Shown here piece by piece: positions 13,301 through 21,733 of a stretch of 64,000 bases of DNA (its first letter is position 1; each line of letters opens with the position of its first letter). The translations under genes and the position numbers were made by a program. The notes below the pieces were generated by a model, which was given only the letters and a program-made list of their open reading frames with translations, was not told the DNA's origin and did not search any database. Source of the stretch: Diphasiastrum complanatum (taxonomy: Eukaryota; Streptophyta; Lycopodiopsida; Lycopodiales; Lycopodiaceae); contig CM055094.1 of the NCBI GenBank assembly GCA_029204225.1, forward strand, positions 14,324,928-14,388,927, written 5' to 3'.

Positions 13301-16300
13301 ATTGAGCCTCACTATGGATAGTTCAATTGATCATATCTTAGCTCTTAGTTCTATTCACTTAGAAAGCTATATTAGAATACCTTAGATTGTCTACATCAGC
13401 TTATCAACTTGTTATCTTCTAGAGATCATTCGTGTTCCCTTGATTGATTCCATTCTTCATTGGTAAAAATGCAAACTCTCCTCTATATGTGATATTTTGT
13501 CATTAACTTGTTAAACATTTTGTTCAGAAGCTTTTTCGACTATACGGGCTGCCTTGCGATATTGTCAATGATCGTGACCCAAAATTCACTGGGAATTTTT
13601 GGCAAGCAGTGTTTGAAAAATTGGAAACAACTTTGAGTATGAGTTCTACAGATCATCCTGAATCAGACGGTCAAATGGAAACGACCAATCAAACGATGGA
13701 GGACATGCTGTGAGCATATGTGGGCCATCGGCAGTCTGATTGGGAAAATTACCTTCCACTAGTGGAATTTGCATATACTAGTGCAAAACACTCAACGACG
13801 AGATTCAACCCTTTCATGCTTATGTATGGTTATCAACCTCGATCACCGATTAGTGTTGGCATGAAGAACCTAAGGGTGCAAGTTGCAGCCGATTTCCTTG
13901 CGGATATGCAAGAAATGTTACAGCTGGCTAAAGACAGCATAAGAGCCCAGGACAGGGCGAGACACTATGCTGATCTGTCTCGAAAGCACAAAGAACTCAA
14001 GGTCAATGACATGGTGTTTTGAGGGTCCCTAGTCACTCTAGGGGCTTGAAAACTGGTAAGTGTGCAAAGTTGGCACCTCGGTATTGCGGTCCTTTTAAAG
14101 TTATCCAAGTGATTAACAAGGTCGCATACAAACTAGATCTTCCAGCTAACGTTGAATTTCATCCTATTTTTCACGTTAGTAAGTTCCAACCCTCGTTGGG
14201 GGTTGGGAAAACCCAAAATGCTCATTCATGAGATATTACATAACAATTTAGCTCTAGACCTACTAGTAGAGCTTCTTCGTGAGGAGTCCACGAGTGGACC
14301 ACCTGAACCCGAGGCAATTGTTAATAGCCGACAGAAAACTCTAAGGAATAGAGTGCTTCGGGATTTTTAATCAGGTGGAGAGGCAACTCAGAAGAGAAAG
14401 ATACTTGGGAAAAGGAGGCTGATCTTTAGAAGAATTTTCCAAATTTTTCCCTACAAGGAAAAATTTAAGTTAAGGGGGAAGGAATGTTACATACCTATGT
14501 AACTAGCAGTACTTTAACCCCTATGTGCCCATTTAGTGTCTGGGGGGGCTAAATGGCGAGTCACCCTTGGATAAGGGATACCCTTGGATTAAGGGTAGGT
14601 GCCTTTGGATTAAGGTACTTGTGTCCTTGGATAAGGGCATGTAGGTGTCTGTGCCTTGGATGGAGGTATGGAACCTAGTGAGGTGTTAGGAAGACCTTAC
14701 CATGGGTATTGGTCATTTTCCTAGACCTTGGGCCTCAACCTTGAGCCATGATCACATAATAGGCCTTGGGCCAAAGTTAGCCATCACATAAGGGTCATGG
14801 GGAACTAGTAGGAGGGCGCACCTACTAGGGTCCCAAGACACCCCTAAAGAACCCAAGAAGTTATATTCAAGAACCATAAGTTATGGAAGGTGTCTTTTGA
14901 CATTCCACTAACTTGTGAGCCTCTTGGCCTTTCCTTTGCCTCCCCTTTTCTCATTGGCTTGTGTGGGCATTCCATCGTGTTTGGAATGTGTCATTAGCCA
15001 CCTATAAGAGAGGGAGAGGGTGCCCAATTGAGGGGAGATTTCTTGTGTTGTGGTATGCTTCTATTTGGGACTTAGATGGGGATAGTATCTTGAGCATGCT
15101 TGTGAATGTGATGGTAGTGATTGTAATTTAGCAAGGGGGTGCTAGATAGGTCTTGCTTGTGCTTGGATCTAGCTATGGTTGGGTGGTAAATTCTTGAGGC
15201 CATTGCTTGTCTACTTTTGGAAGGATCTTAGGAGCATTCAAGGAGAGGCACATTGGAGGCTTTTAGAGGCATTGGTGGACATCTACTCAAAGGCTTGGTG
15301 GGCTGCTCTTCCTATTCGTTAAAGCAACCTTAAAGCAATTGCATAATTGATGTCTCTATATAAAGTAAAAGCACCCAACACCTATCTATAGCAAAACTTG
15401 TGCGCCAAATCTAGCATCAAACTTGAGTCTAACTAAAGTCTAACTTGGTAAAGGCCCCTAGAATTAGCACACGGGCATGGCCTAATAATCCTGATTAACC
15501 CTAGATGACAACATTAGGGGTAAGAATGTGAACAGAAATTCTGGGTATAGAAACGCGTTTCTCAAAAACGCGGTTTTAGAAACGCGTTTCTGGGCATCTA
15601 TGATCTCATCTCAACAACTACATAGTCAAGGTTATCAGCTGGCTTGGTTCTCCCACGCCTCCCACCTACTTGACACACTTGGCATGTCTATCACATTTTT
15701 TTACCCTCGGGTACTCCTGACTACATTAGATGGGTCATCTACAAAGCTTATCTTGATTGAACTTGGTAGATTCAGCCCGGGTTCACTTCCTAGGGACAAA
15801 TATTTCAAGGATTCCAGTTCTACCACACTACCCATACTTTGCGCTATCACATGGTCTCAAATTCATATTGGGTCAGTGGTGTGTCTCCTCACACCAGTTT
15901 GAGATTGAGGCTAAAATTTTTCAAGGCAGCCCACGAGAGGATAGGATTATCATCTATTATTATCAATGCATTATGCAACTATGTTTTTTGCTTTTCTAAA
16001 AATTTGAGTTTTGGAACCCTAAAATCGATTTGCCAATTCGACAACCCTAGGACGGATTCGAAAAGGTCGAATAGGCCGATTTGGCCGATTCCAATTTGAC
16101 CAATTCTGAATAGGAAGGAAACTTTAACATGTACTTGTTCTTCTTATATGCCTTTTATGTGTCTTATATATAGCACTTGCTAGATATTGTAAAAGTCATG
16201 TATAATAAAGCTATGATTTTAAAGTTTTCTACACACTGTTGATAAAGAAAATCCTTTGGAATTAAGGGATGGGACAGCCATGATCCCAAGAAGTTAGAAC

Positions 16301-17921
16301 TAAAGGAACATATTGTTTAGTAGTTTGATGGCTACACTTTACGTAATGATCTTGGAAAAGGAAATTAGTCAATGGACTGCAGAGAACGAGAAGGTCTCTC
16401 CGAAATTGGTTATAGACCAAAACATTTGACAATAGTCCATCTCACTACCCTAAGGCCATATCATAAAGTGCAAAAGGAAAAAATAATCCCTCTATGTTTC
16501 CTTTGCTGGTTTAAAAAAAACTTGTGACATGGTACCAAGGCAAAAGTTATGGCCAAAAAAAGTTACGTTGCGAGTACCCCAAAGGCCTTAAAGATGCCAC
16601 TCTTATGTTTTATAAAGCAAGTATGGGGTGACTTGGCTAGACCACTCATGGACGGTACAAGAAAAAATAAAAGGAAAACTTTTACAGCAACATTGGAGTT
16701 GAGCAAGGGTGTCATCTCTCCTACTCTCTTTTTGACTTTTTATCGACAAGCTACAAAATTTGAATCTTGATACAAATGAAAGGAGGTGGAGCTATCCACA
16801 TAACAGGTTCTACTTTATTATTGCTTACTTCAAAAGCATTTGTACGAATTGAGTATCTTTTCACCACTATGATCTGAAAGTTGATGCAAGCGAAATTGAA
16901 GTAAGGGTGATTGGCTCAAAGATCATAGAAAAGATGGTACAAAGAAGGCATCACTTGGTTGAAAAGTTAGGGAATAAAAGGGGATTAAGATCTTCCAAAA
17001 GGCAAAGAGGCAAGAAGGGCAATCATCCAACATAAGGTTTTGGACAAGCTCTGGTAGAACCCAAAAGAAAAGACGGCCTTTTATTTTATGAAAAGGGCAG
17101 GAAATCGATGATCACCTACTCAGCATAAGAATACCTAGAGAAAAACATCTTCATTTTCAAGGGGAACATTATTTGTAGAGTGAGAACCAACTCACATGAC
17201 CTAGCAATAGAGACAAAAAGGTGGGAATGCCAAAAAGAAGATTGAACATGCAAATTAGGTGGAGAATGACGAGCACCTGACCTTCAGCTGCAAGACATAC
17301 AAAAACCAGAGAGAGTCTCATGGCCTCCTTGAGAAATTCCATAAAAGATGCACTTCAATATAGGAAAAAAATGTGTTATATGTGTTTGGATATTCCTTTC
17401 TTACGCTCCTTTCCTTTAACCGGGGTTGAATCCTTCACCAGTGATGGCTGATCAGGACGTCCCCCGGACGCAGGCCTTATCAACGCATTGATAGTGGTAA
17501 GACTCAAGGATAAAAAAGGGTTGTAGAGGCCTGAAAGGACGTCCTATGGTGGGGATGAGCGCCATAAACAAGCTTATAACATAGGAGCAGTTTTTGCCCA
17601 ATGATGGTTTACAACGCATTCAGAACATGTGTAAGCTTATTGTAAAGGGCTGAATCTAATGTAGTGACTAAAACAATGAGACAATTGAGACAGGATTTGG
17701 CACGATTCGATTTAGGAAAAGATGGAATCAAACAAAACAAGACATGGCGTAAGCTTCAGCAGGCGGAATTCGAAACAAAGTGCGGAATCACAGACCTAAA
17801 CACAAGCATGAATTGCGTAAAAACATAAAAGAGCGTACATCGCAAATTATACCCGTTCTGTTGCATCCTCGACGGTGGGAGGAGGAGCCTTCTCCTTCTT
17901 CGCACCGAAAACGCGCTTCAT
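4074..17921 (-). CDS. VPS60: VPS60/CHMP5 ESCRT-III subunit, 7 coding exons
   Basis: Exons in coding order: 17921-17853, 12168-12017, 11671-11578, 11210-11139, 10872-10761, 4477-4329, 4127-4074. All introns are GT-AG, phases join exactly, and the spliced frame is 233 codons plus TAA, close to the ~235 aa of plant VPS60. Visible family features are [11 protein letters not shown] at the N-terminus, the basic helix KRTRPGP...[12 protein letters not shown] of the Snf7 core, and [14 protein letters not shown]. They continue with [21 protein letters not shown] and an acidic LDEEELMG. The protein ends [15 protein letters not shown]. Family knowledge: Vps60 is an accessory ESCRT-III protein at endosomes that binds LIP5/Vta1 and tunes the SKD1/Vps4 ATPase in multivesicular body sorting. 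Introns 1 (5684 bp) and 5 (6283 bp) carry transposon debris, yet no exon is damaged. The gene therefore looks functional, though splicing over these introns is inferred. Confidence 0.95.
4329..4477 (-). CDS. VPS60: VPS60 exon 6
   Basis: Starts after ATGCAG with AA, which completes the Glu codon. It then reads [11 protein letters not shown]...[12 protein letters not shown] and ends TPQAQ before GTTTGT. Confidence 0.94.
4478..5229. other. VPS60 intron 5, 3' part
   Basis: Intronic sequence in which I recognise neither coding remnants nor clear repeats. Confidence 0.5.
5268..5450. repeat. ~60 bp tandem repeat in VPS60 intron 5
   Basis: Two good copies at about 5330-5389 and 5390-5448. They share GCACCAATTT, CAACRATTG and TGGAGTTTTACATCATTGAT. 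A more diverged partial copy precedes them at 5268-5329. Confidence 0.7.
5700..6120 (+). pseudogene. Possible gypsy gag fragment
   Basis: The plus-strand translation contains [21 protein letters not shown], a stop at 6019-6021, and then [13 protein letters not shown]. The W...YFR...K spacing followed by a G-x-A-x-W motif resembles the retrotransposon gag core. It is short and interrupted. Homology is suggested by motif spacing only. Confidence 0.4.
6340..6759 (-). mobile_element. Gypsy LTR fragment in VPS60 intron 5
   Basis: The sequence ends ...CCCTAACA at 6759, so on the minus strand an LTR begins TGTTAGGGACCC directly after a polypurine tract (6760-6774) and integrase/chromodomain coding. 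The far end could not be placed, so the start given is a guess. Confidence 0.55.
6760..7065 (-). pseudogene. Chromovirus integrase C-terminus with chromodomain
   Basis: The minus-strand translation gives [13 protein letters not shown] and then, after a one-base frameshift, [21 protein letters not shown]. That is the aromatic-cage pattern of the gypsy chromodomain (YLVHWK...TWE). A polypurine tract (TTAAGGGGGAAGGAA) and an LTR start follow. It resembles the chromovirus end at 13.5-14.5 kb but lies in the opposite orientation. The rest of the element is absent. Confidence 0.75.
7165..7325 (+). repeat. Interspersed repeat, copy A (inverted partner at 15954)
   Basis: Begins AAAGTTTCCTTCCTATTCAG and ends CATAGTTGCATAATGCATTG. 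Between these it is rich in TCGAATCGG-type words. The reverse complement of 15954-16125 matches along its length, with near-perfect terminal blocks of about 22 bp. Family unknown; possibly a small non-autonomous transposon. Confidence 0.8.
7328..7394. repeat. (CT)n microsatellite
   Basis: About 33 CT units directly after repeat copy A and before the LINE-like ORF1 region. Antisense reading of it produces a spurious Arg-Glu polymer. Confidence 0.97.
7539..8456 (+). pseudogene. L1-like LINE ORF1 (coiled coil plus RRM-like domain), frameshifted
   Basis: A Pro/Ser-rich N-terminus is followed by a helical segment ([20 protein letters not shown]) in one frame. After a frameshift near 7990 comes a second frame. 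It has a coiled coil ([13 protein letters not shown]), then [40 protein letters not shown] and [16 protein letters not shown]. The IRVRGIP...AWR...IIRF...LRG..IY.DD pattern is that of the RNA-binding ORF1 product of plant L1-type LINEs. No ORF2 endonuclease or RT follows, because a copia LTR begins just downstream. The element is 3' truncated or was cut by the copia insertion. The family call is inferred from motifs. Confidence 0.6.
8460..8824 (+). mobile_element. Copia 5' LTR (left boundary approximate)
   Basis: Sequence between the end of the LINE remnant and a copia primer-binding site. The right end ...TCCTACA at 8824 abuts TGGTATCAAAGC. The left edge is not certain. Confidence 0.55.
8825..8836 (+). 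other. Primer-binding site (initiator tRNA-Met type)
   Basis: TGGTATCAAAGC differs by one base from the TGGTATCAGAGC site, complementary to the 3' end of initiator tRNA-Met, used by most plant copia elements. It fixes the element's orientation as plus. Confidence 0.85.
8837..9524 (+). other. Copia leader with repeated GGGCGCCC palindromes
   Basis: Untranslated leader between primer site and gag. An AGGAGGGCGCCCA-type motif recurs at 8978-8985 and 9081-9088, with mutated copies near 9011 and 9167. Each is followed by CCAAAAATC-like sequence. Confidence 0.6.
9525..10037 (+). pseudogene. Copia gag, C-terminally truncated
   Basis: ATG at 9525 starts [20 protein letters not shown], then [19 protein letters not shown] and [20 protein letters not shown]...[14 protein letters not shown]. 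This is the capsid-like gag of Ty1/copia (UBN2/Retrotran_gag type). A low-complexity Ser run lies near residues 60-75. The frame stops at 10037, where a deletion joins gag directly to reverse transcriptase sequence. Zinc knuckle, protease and integrase are all lost. Confidence 0.85.
10038..10335 (+). pseudogene. Copia reverse transcriptase N-terminal fragment
   Basis: Reads [19 protein letters not shown], then [26 protein letters not shown], an in-frame TAG, and [16 protein letters not shown]...LRQLD. This is the start of copia RT up to the first catalytic Asp region, where it is cut off. It is in a different frame from the gag before it. The element lies in VPS60 intron 5 and is antisense to that gene. 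Confidence 0.88.
10761..10872 (-). CDS. VPS60: VPS60 exon 5
   Basis: Starts after GGCAG with [17 protein letters not shown] and ends LDEEELMG plus one base (G) before GTAAAG. The phase-1 end fits exon 6 across the 6.3 kb intron. Confidence 0.95.
11139..11210 (-). CDS. VPS60: VPS60 exon 4
   Basis: Twenty-four codons, [13 protein letters not shown]...LDDID, between the acceptor CCAG and the donor GTATTC. Too short for simple ORF detection and found by homology and phase. Confidence 0.95.
11578..11671 (-). CDS. VPS60: VPS60 exon 3
   Basis: Starts after TTCAG with G completing the split Met codon, then [17 protein letters not shown]. It ends KDAQQT before GTAAGT. Confidence 0.95.
12017..12168 (-). 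CDS. VPS60: VPS60 exon 2
   Basis: Starts after the acceptor TTTGCAG with [11 protein letters not shown] and ends within the Met codon (AT) of ...KQKKM before GTATTA. It carries the basic first helices of the Snf7 fold. Confidence 0.95.
12169..12714. other. VPS60 intron 1, 3' part
   Basis: No coding or repeat feature recognised. Confidence 0.5.
12715..12850. repeat. ~68 bp tandem duplication
   Basis: Two near-identical copies starting at about 12715 and 12783. Each runs from ACATTT through CTTGTACACTTACAAAAGGC to CATTTCAACTTGTAAAAAAA. Confidence 0.9.
13525..14455 (+). pseudogene. Chromovirus integrase C-terminal half and chromodomain
   Basis: Plus-strand translation gives [20 protein letters not shown] (second catalytic Asp), [19 protein letters not shown] (catalytic Glu), then a stop at 13710. 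It continues with [20 protein letters not shown] and a [19 protein letters not shown] element. A frameshifted chromodomain follows (RNRVLRDF, then [18 protein letters not shown]). A polypurine tract and 3' LTR come next. Everything upstream of the integrase core is missing. It lies in VPS60 intron 1, antisense to the gene. Confidence 0.88.
14471..15512 (+). mobile_element. Gypsy polypurine tract and 3' LTR
   Basis: TAAGGGGGAAGGAA at 14471-14484 is followed by TGTTACATACC, a typical LTR start. The right end is not certain and is placed near ...GACAACA at about 15512. No second copy of this LTR is in the window, so the 5' half of the element has been lost. Confidence 0.65.
15549..15591. repeat. 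Paired perfect 14-bp palindromes
   Basis: AGAAACGCGTTTCT occurs at 15549-15562 and again at 15578-15591. The spacer between them contains a further near-palindrome (AAAACGCGGTTTT). The block can form nested hairpins. It may mark the edge of a small transposon. Confidence 0.85.
15954..16125 (-). repeat. Interspersed repeat, copy B (inverted relative to 7165-7325)
   Basis: Reverse complement of the repeat at 7165-7325, with a small extra insertion in the A-rich part. It lies in VPS60 intron 1, while copy A lies in intron 5. Confidence 0.8.
16126..17852. other. VPS60 intron 1, 5' part
   Basis: Only short, disrupted reading frames. I recognise no element or gene. Confidence 0.5.
17853..17921 (-). 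CDS. VPS60: VPS60 exon 1
   Basis: Twenty-three codons from ATG at 17921 (MKRVFGAKK...EDATER), phase 0. It ends at CGG before the donor GTATAA. The start is chosen because the conserved MKRVFG N-terminus begins here. Confidence 0.93.
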
Positions 17922-18745
17922 CCTGGATCCCACACCAATCAATCAATGAAACAGTCACACCGCTTCCCCGTCGCCCTTACTGTCAGCTGCTGATGAGGAA
18001 GGAGAAGAGAACCAAATATAAAGAAAAAGTAGTGACAAGTGTAGTAGATCCATGATGTAAAATATAATGGGCTTTGTGGTGAAGTGATGACGAAGGAAGG
18101 AAGGAAGGAAGGAAGGAGGGGGGATTGACGTTGAAGACTTCTAGTGGTGAATTTGGATGTTGTTCATTTTGGCCATTGTCTCTCTCCCATGGGCCATGTG
18201 TAGGAAATGTTTAGCGCGTGTCAAATCGAATAGGGCGGTTGAGGTCGGTTGAGTCAATCTCATTTTTTAGCTTTGATGTGTTAGTGATAAGCTATTGTGA
18301 AAGATTTTGTTAAGGTGAGTTGTCACGTTTGGCTGAGTCTGAGGATTAAAATGAGGCATTAGTTTTATGTTTTCTTTTATTCTTCTAATATGAATTTTTT
18401 ATTGTTTAACTATCTGAATGTCCTTCTGCCTGCACCCTCTTGTCTACATCAAGCAAAGCTTCAATATGAATCACTTTGTTTAGTATTGGGGGAGGCCCTC
18501 GTCCAAGAGCCTTCCACCCTTTGAGATGCCCACGGGCATCGCGTCCAATGGTGTTGGATTATTATCGTTATCACTCTAATCCAATTTTTAATCTACATCC
18601 ATTCATTTATCCAGTTGCGACAGATTTACTCGCATTATTACACAAACTACATAATTACATGGAAATCGCAAAGCAGGTTTACGATCGCTTGCAACCTCTT
18701 ATGGTCTCTTACTAGCTCATGAACTTTTACGTCTACTTACGGGTT
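17922..18745. other. VPS60 upstream region with (GAAG)n tract
   Basis: 5' flank of VPS60. A (GAAG)n run at 18092-18118 reads as CTTC repeats on the gene's strand about 170 bp before the ATG, a common composition for plant 5' UTRs or promoters. No clear TATA box could be assigned. Confidence 0.5.
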
Positions 18746-18890
18746 TTTACATTTGCTCACAAGCTTATGTTCTATGATCGTTTACGTGTATTTACACTTG
18801 CTAATTAGCGTATTGCTTTATGGTCATTTACATGCGTTTTACATTTGCCCACGGGCCTACGTCTTACGACTACTTACAAACAATCGGGTC
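18746..18890. repeat. ~46 bp tandem repeat
   Basis: Three diverged units, each starting TTTACAYTTG, at about 18746, 18791 and 18838. Further weakly similar TTTACG words lie just before. Confidence 0.6.
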
Positions 18891-19144
18891 AACAACAACA
18901 ACGATAACAACAAGAACTATTGAATGGTCAACAACTATTTGTCGAGATTTAACAAATATGTTACCAATTGTTTTGAAGCTAACGACTTGCTATAACCATT
19001 GTTAGCAAGTAACCACCGTGAAACATAACTGAATAAGTCACAACACAATATGGCTAAGTGTCAATTGTGACTTGGCTAAACAACTACCGTCAACCGCCAT
19101 TTGAATAAGCTCATGCGGCATTCTTAACTAGTATAAATAGTTTA

Positions 19145-20000
19145 TCATTTCTCAAGATAAATAATAATGACCTCTCGTGGCTTGCTTGGGCGATCGATCG
19201 TATGATCAGTGGTGGACGATCCGTCATCAACTTTTGGTGTAATTGATTTCACCGCCCATGTGGTTGGATCGACCTTTATAGCCTGCTCTCGATTTTCGAA
19301 GGTGAGTTTTCCGGTTCCCCGGTTGTGAACCGCGTTGTGAACCACTTGCGCAGTCCTCAACCATGGTCTTCCTAGTAAAATGCGGTAGGCAAAAGGGGAC
19401 TCTGGTATGTCAATCACCACAAAAGTGATCACAAACTGCATTCCCACTATTTTTACAGGGATGTCGTCAACTACACCTTTTGGTTTCACACAGGATTGAT
19501 CTGTTAGTTTGATGACAAATCTCGCTGGCTTCAACCCTTGTAGACCCCATTTCTAGTACAAAGTAGTGGAGATCAAATTTACACCTGATCCTCCATCTAT
19601 CACTGTTGCCTCGTCCTCAAATCTCTTGTACTTAATCGGTAGGGTGATATTGTGTTCTTCACTTTTCCACGCTGCCCCAATGTGAAGGACGTTGTTCGTT
19701 TCTTCGTAGCCCGCACAGTATATGGGCCCTGGTGTTACGGGTTCCGCTTCAGCTTTGGCCCATTTGGCCTGGAGGCTGTTGGATTGTGGTGCAATCCGCA
19801 GTAATTCTCCAAGGGATAAGTTAACACGGCTTGCTAGCAAACTTGTGAGTACCTCAGTGTGTAGATCCTCGGGCTCTCCCATATGGAATGGTGGCTCATG
19901 ATGATGCAACTAATCGTTCTGATCAGTTTGCAATGGTGAGCCCGCTTGTGGTACTAGTTCTTCAGCAACAGGAGGTTATGCAGGTATGTCTCTTGCTTGA
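19145..20000 (-). pseudogene. Gypsy gag-end/protease fragment
   Basis: The minus-strand translation from about 19909 contains FEDEATVIDGGSGVNLIS, an aspartic protease active-site region in the D-G-G-S-G-V-N form often seen in Athila/Tat gypsy elements. A stop follows, then DDIPVKIVGMQFVITFVVID and FAYRILLGRPWLR, the conserved ILLGRPWL flap/end motif. It ends at 19145 without RT. The sequence between 19145 and the minisatellite at 18890 shows nothing recognisable. Confidence 0.75.
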
Positions 20001-20041
20001 GCTTTTTCCTCCTCTTGCACCTTCTGCACCCAGTGGCGTAT

Positions 20042-20510
20042 TGTTATGTACCATAACGGTACGCCCTTCAGTGACGGCCTCGCAAGGGGCATGACGCAGG
20101 ACTGGAGTTATCGACATGTTTAGGTGCCACGCGTCACCATCCTAGATGGTCACGTGTCGCCGGTAGGACCATGCTTGATGGGACCCACTGTGCTATGCCT
20201 ATATAGTGGTGGGGTCTCCCTCTTTCCATTCACTCAGTCTACCCGAGAGTTGGTGGATGGAGAGCACGTGCATTAGCCAGGATGTATCTCCAGGCCAGGA
20301 GATGTGTGCTAGGGAGAGCCGAGTGCGATGGTTGGTGGTTTGGGACGCCAGTTATCGTAGGAGGCTTGACCGGGCATGATTGTGTCGATTGCTCCAGAGC
20401 ATGGGGGTGGATCGGTTGTGATCCTACGGTTGGGCGGTTACAGTGCGTCGTCACTGGTATTGGGTGTGCGGAACCTTCAAGGTAGTCGATGATCCTAGGG
20501 AGTTGTAATA
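20042..20510 (+). mobile_element. Gypsy 5' LTR
   Basis: Starts TGTTATGTACC and ends just before a primer-binding site. It contains a TATA-like CTATATAG at 20199-20206, suitably placed for an internal promoter. The terminal bases (...GTAATA) are not canonical, so the right edge is uncertain by a few bases. Confidence 0.6.
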
Positions 20511-20512
20511 GT

Positions 20513-20525
20513 TGGTATCAGAGCA
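20513..20525 (+). other. Primer-binding site (initiator tRNA-Met type)
   Basis: TGGTATCAGAGCA, a perfect plant initiator-Met primer site, two bases after the LTR. Confidence 0.9.
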
Positions 20526-20826
20526 GTCGATTTTCTTGTTAAGGTGCACACATTCCCTCATTTGCCTTTCGTTGTGGGTATTCTTTTATGGAGGATTGTG
20601 GTTTTTTCTTTTTAACCTTTGTTCAAGTTTATTTTGGATAAAGGTTGTCTTGTGATTGTAAGCTTGTTAGAAAAAAAAACAGGCTATTCACTACGGTTTT
20701 CTTTTTCACTCAAGTTTTAATTACTTGGTTTAAAAGAGAACAAAAGTTCAATCTATGCTTTTGTTGCTAACTTTAAACCTTGACTTTAAAGATCTTTTTT
20801 TTATAATCTGATCTTCAAGTTTAAAG
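20526..20826 (+). other. Leader of the gypsy element
   Basis: AT-rich, non-coding. gag is absent between the primer site and the pol fragment. Confidence 0.5.
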
Positions 20827-21490
20827 TTGGGCTTTGAATTTTATGTAATCCTAGGTAAAGAGTGGTTTTATTCTAGGAACAAGTCCTTAAAGAAAGACTA
20901 TGTATCTCATTGTATTTCTTTCTTGCATAATGACTCAATGTTTTGTCTTAAAGGCGATGAGCCAGATCTATCTTTTGTAACCGCTCATGAAGCAAATCAA
21001 TCTATTTTGAATTCTGAGTATTTTTCGTATTTATGTTATCTAAAAGATGAATCTTACATAGATGCTTTTAGTACTCATAATGTCAATGTTGATGTATCGT
21101 CTTTCCCTAAAACATTTTCTTTTATTGATGATAATTTAGAATCTTCGCCAGAGGGCAAAATCTTTAAGAGACTTAGGGAGGAGTATAGTGATATACTCCC
21201 TGAACAATTGCCTGAGGGTCTTCCCCCCTTACGGGGTGTAGACCATCACATAGATCTCCTTCCCAACAGCTCTCCTGTATCACTTTTTCCCTACAAGATG
21301 AGCCCGAAGGAAGAAGATGAAGTTGCTAGTAAACTTAAGGAGTTGTTATGCAAAGGCCATATTTGGCCTAGTAAATCCCCTTGGGGAGCTCCTGTTTTGT
21401 TAACCGGCAAGAAAGACGGTGGAATTCGTCTTTGTGTCGATTATAAAAAGCTTAATAAAATGACAATTAAGAATTGTTATCCCGACTTTA
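20827..21490 (+). pseudogene. Gypsy protease-RT linker and RT N-terminus
   Basis: Begins [12 protein letters not shown], matching the end of the protease domain (D-V-I-L-G-M-D-W-L type). After a long linker come [20 protein letters not shown] and [11 protein letters not shown]-like sequence, then [36 protein letters not shown] and KNCYP, the first RT motifs. It breaks off at about 21490, before the catalytic YXDD. The open frame continues only briefly in unrelated sequence. With the LTR and primer site this is one element that has lost gag and most of pol. Confidence 0.85.
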
Positions 21491-21733
21491 GGTCTCCAAC
21501 CAAATGCCATTCCACCTTAAAATCACCTATTCTAGGGACATTGAGTGGTGTGTCGCTCATATGATTCTTAATTATCTCTAGATAATCTGTTTTACTATAA
21601 ATCCAAAATAGAAGATCATGAACTATGTTAAGAGAATTGAATTTAGACCTATAATAACAAAACAATATTAGCTTAAAACACAAAACCATAAATTCTCAAA
21701 ATGAATTAGTTGTTAGTACCCAATAAATTAAAT

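Noticed and set aside
16250-17500. Possible transposon in VPS60 intron 1
   Set aside because: Only fragmentary frames with no motif could be found, so it is reported as unassigned intron.
17780-18055. Plus-strand open frame of 91 codons
   Set aside because: It is the antisense shadow of VPS60 exon 1 and its 5' UTR.
20513-20525. tRNA-like sequences
   Set aside because: These are primer-binding sites complementary to tRNA 3' ends. No cloverleaf or full tRNA gene surrounds them.
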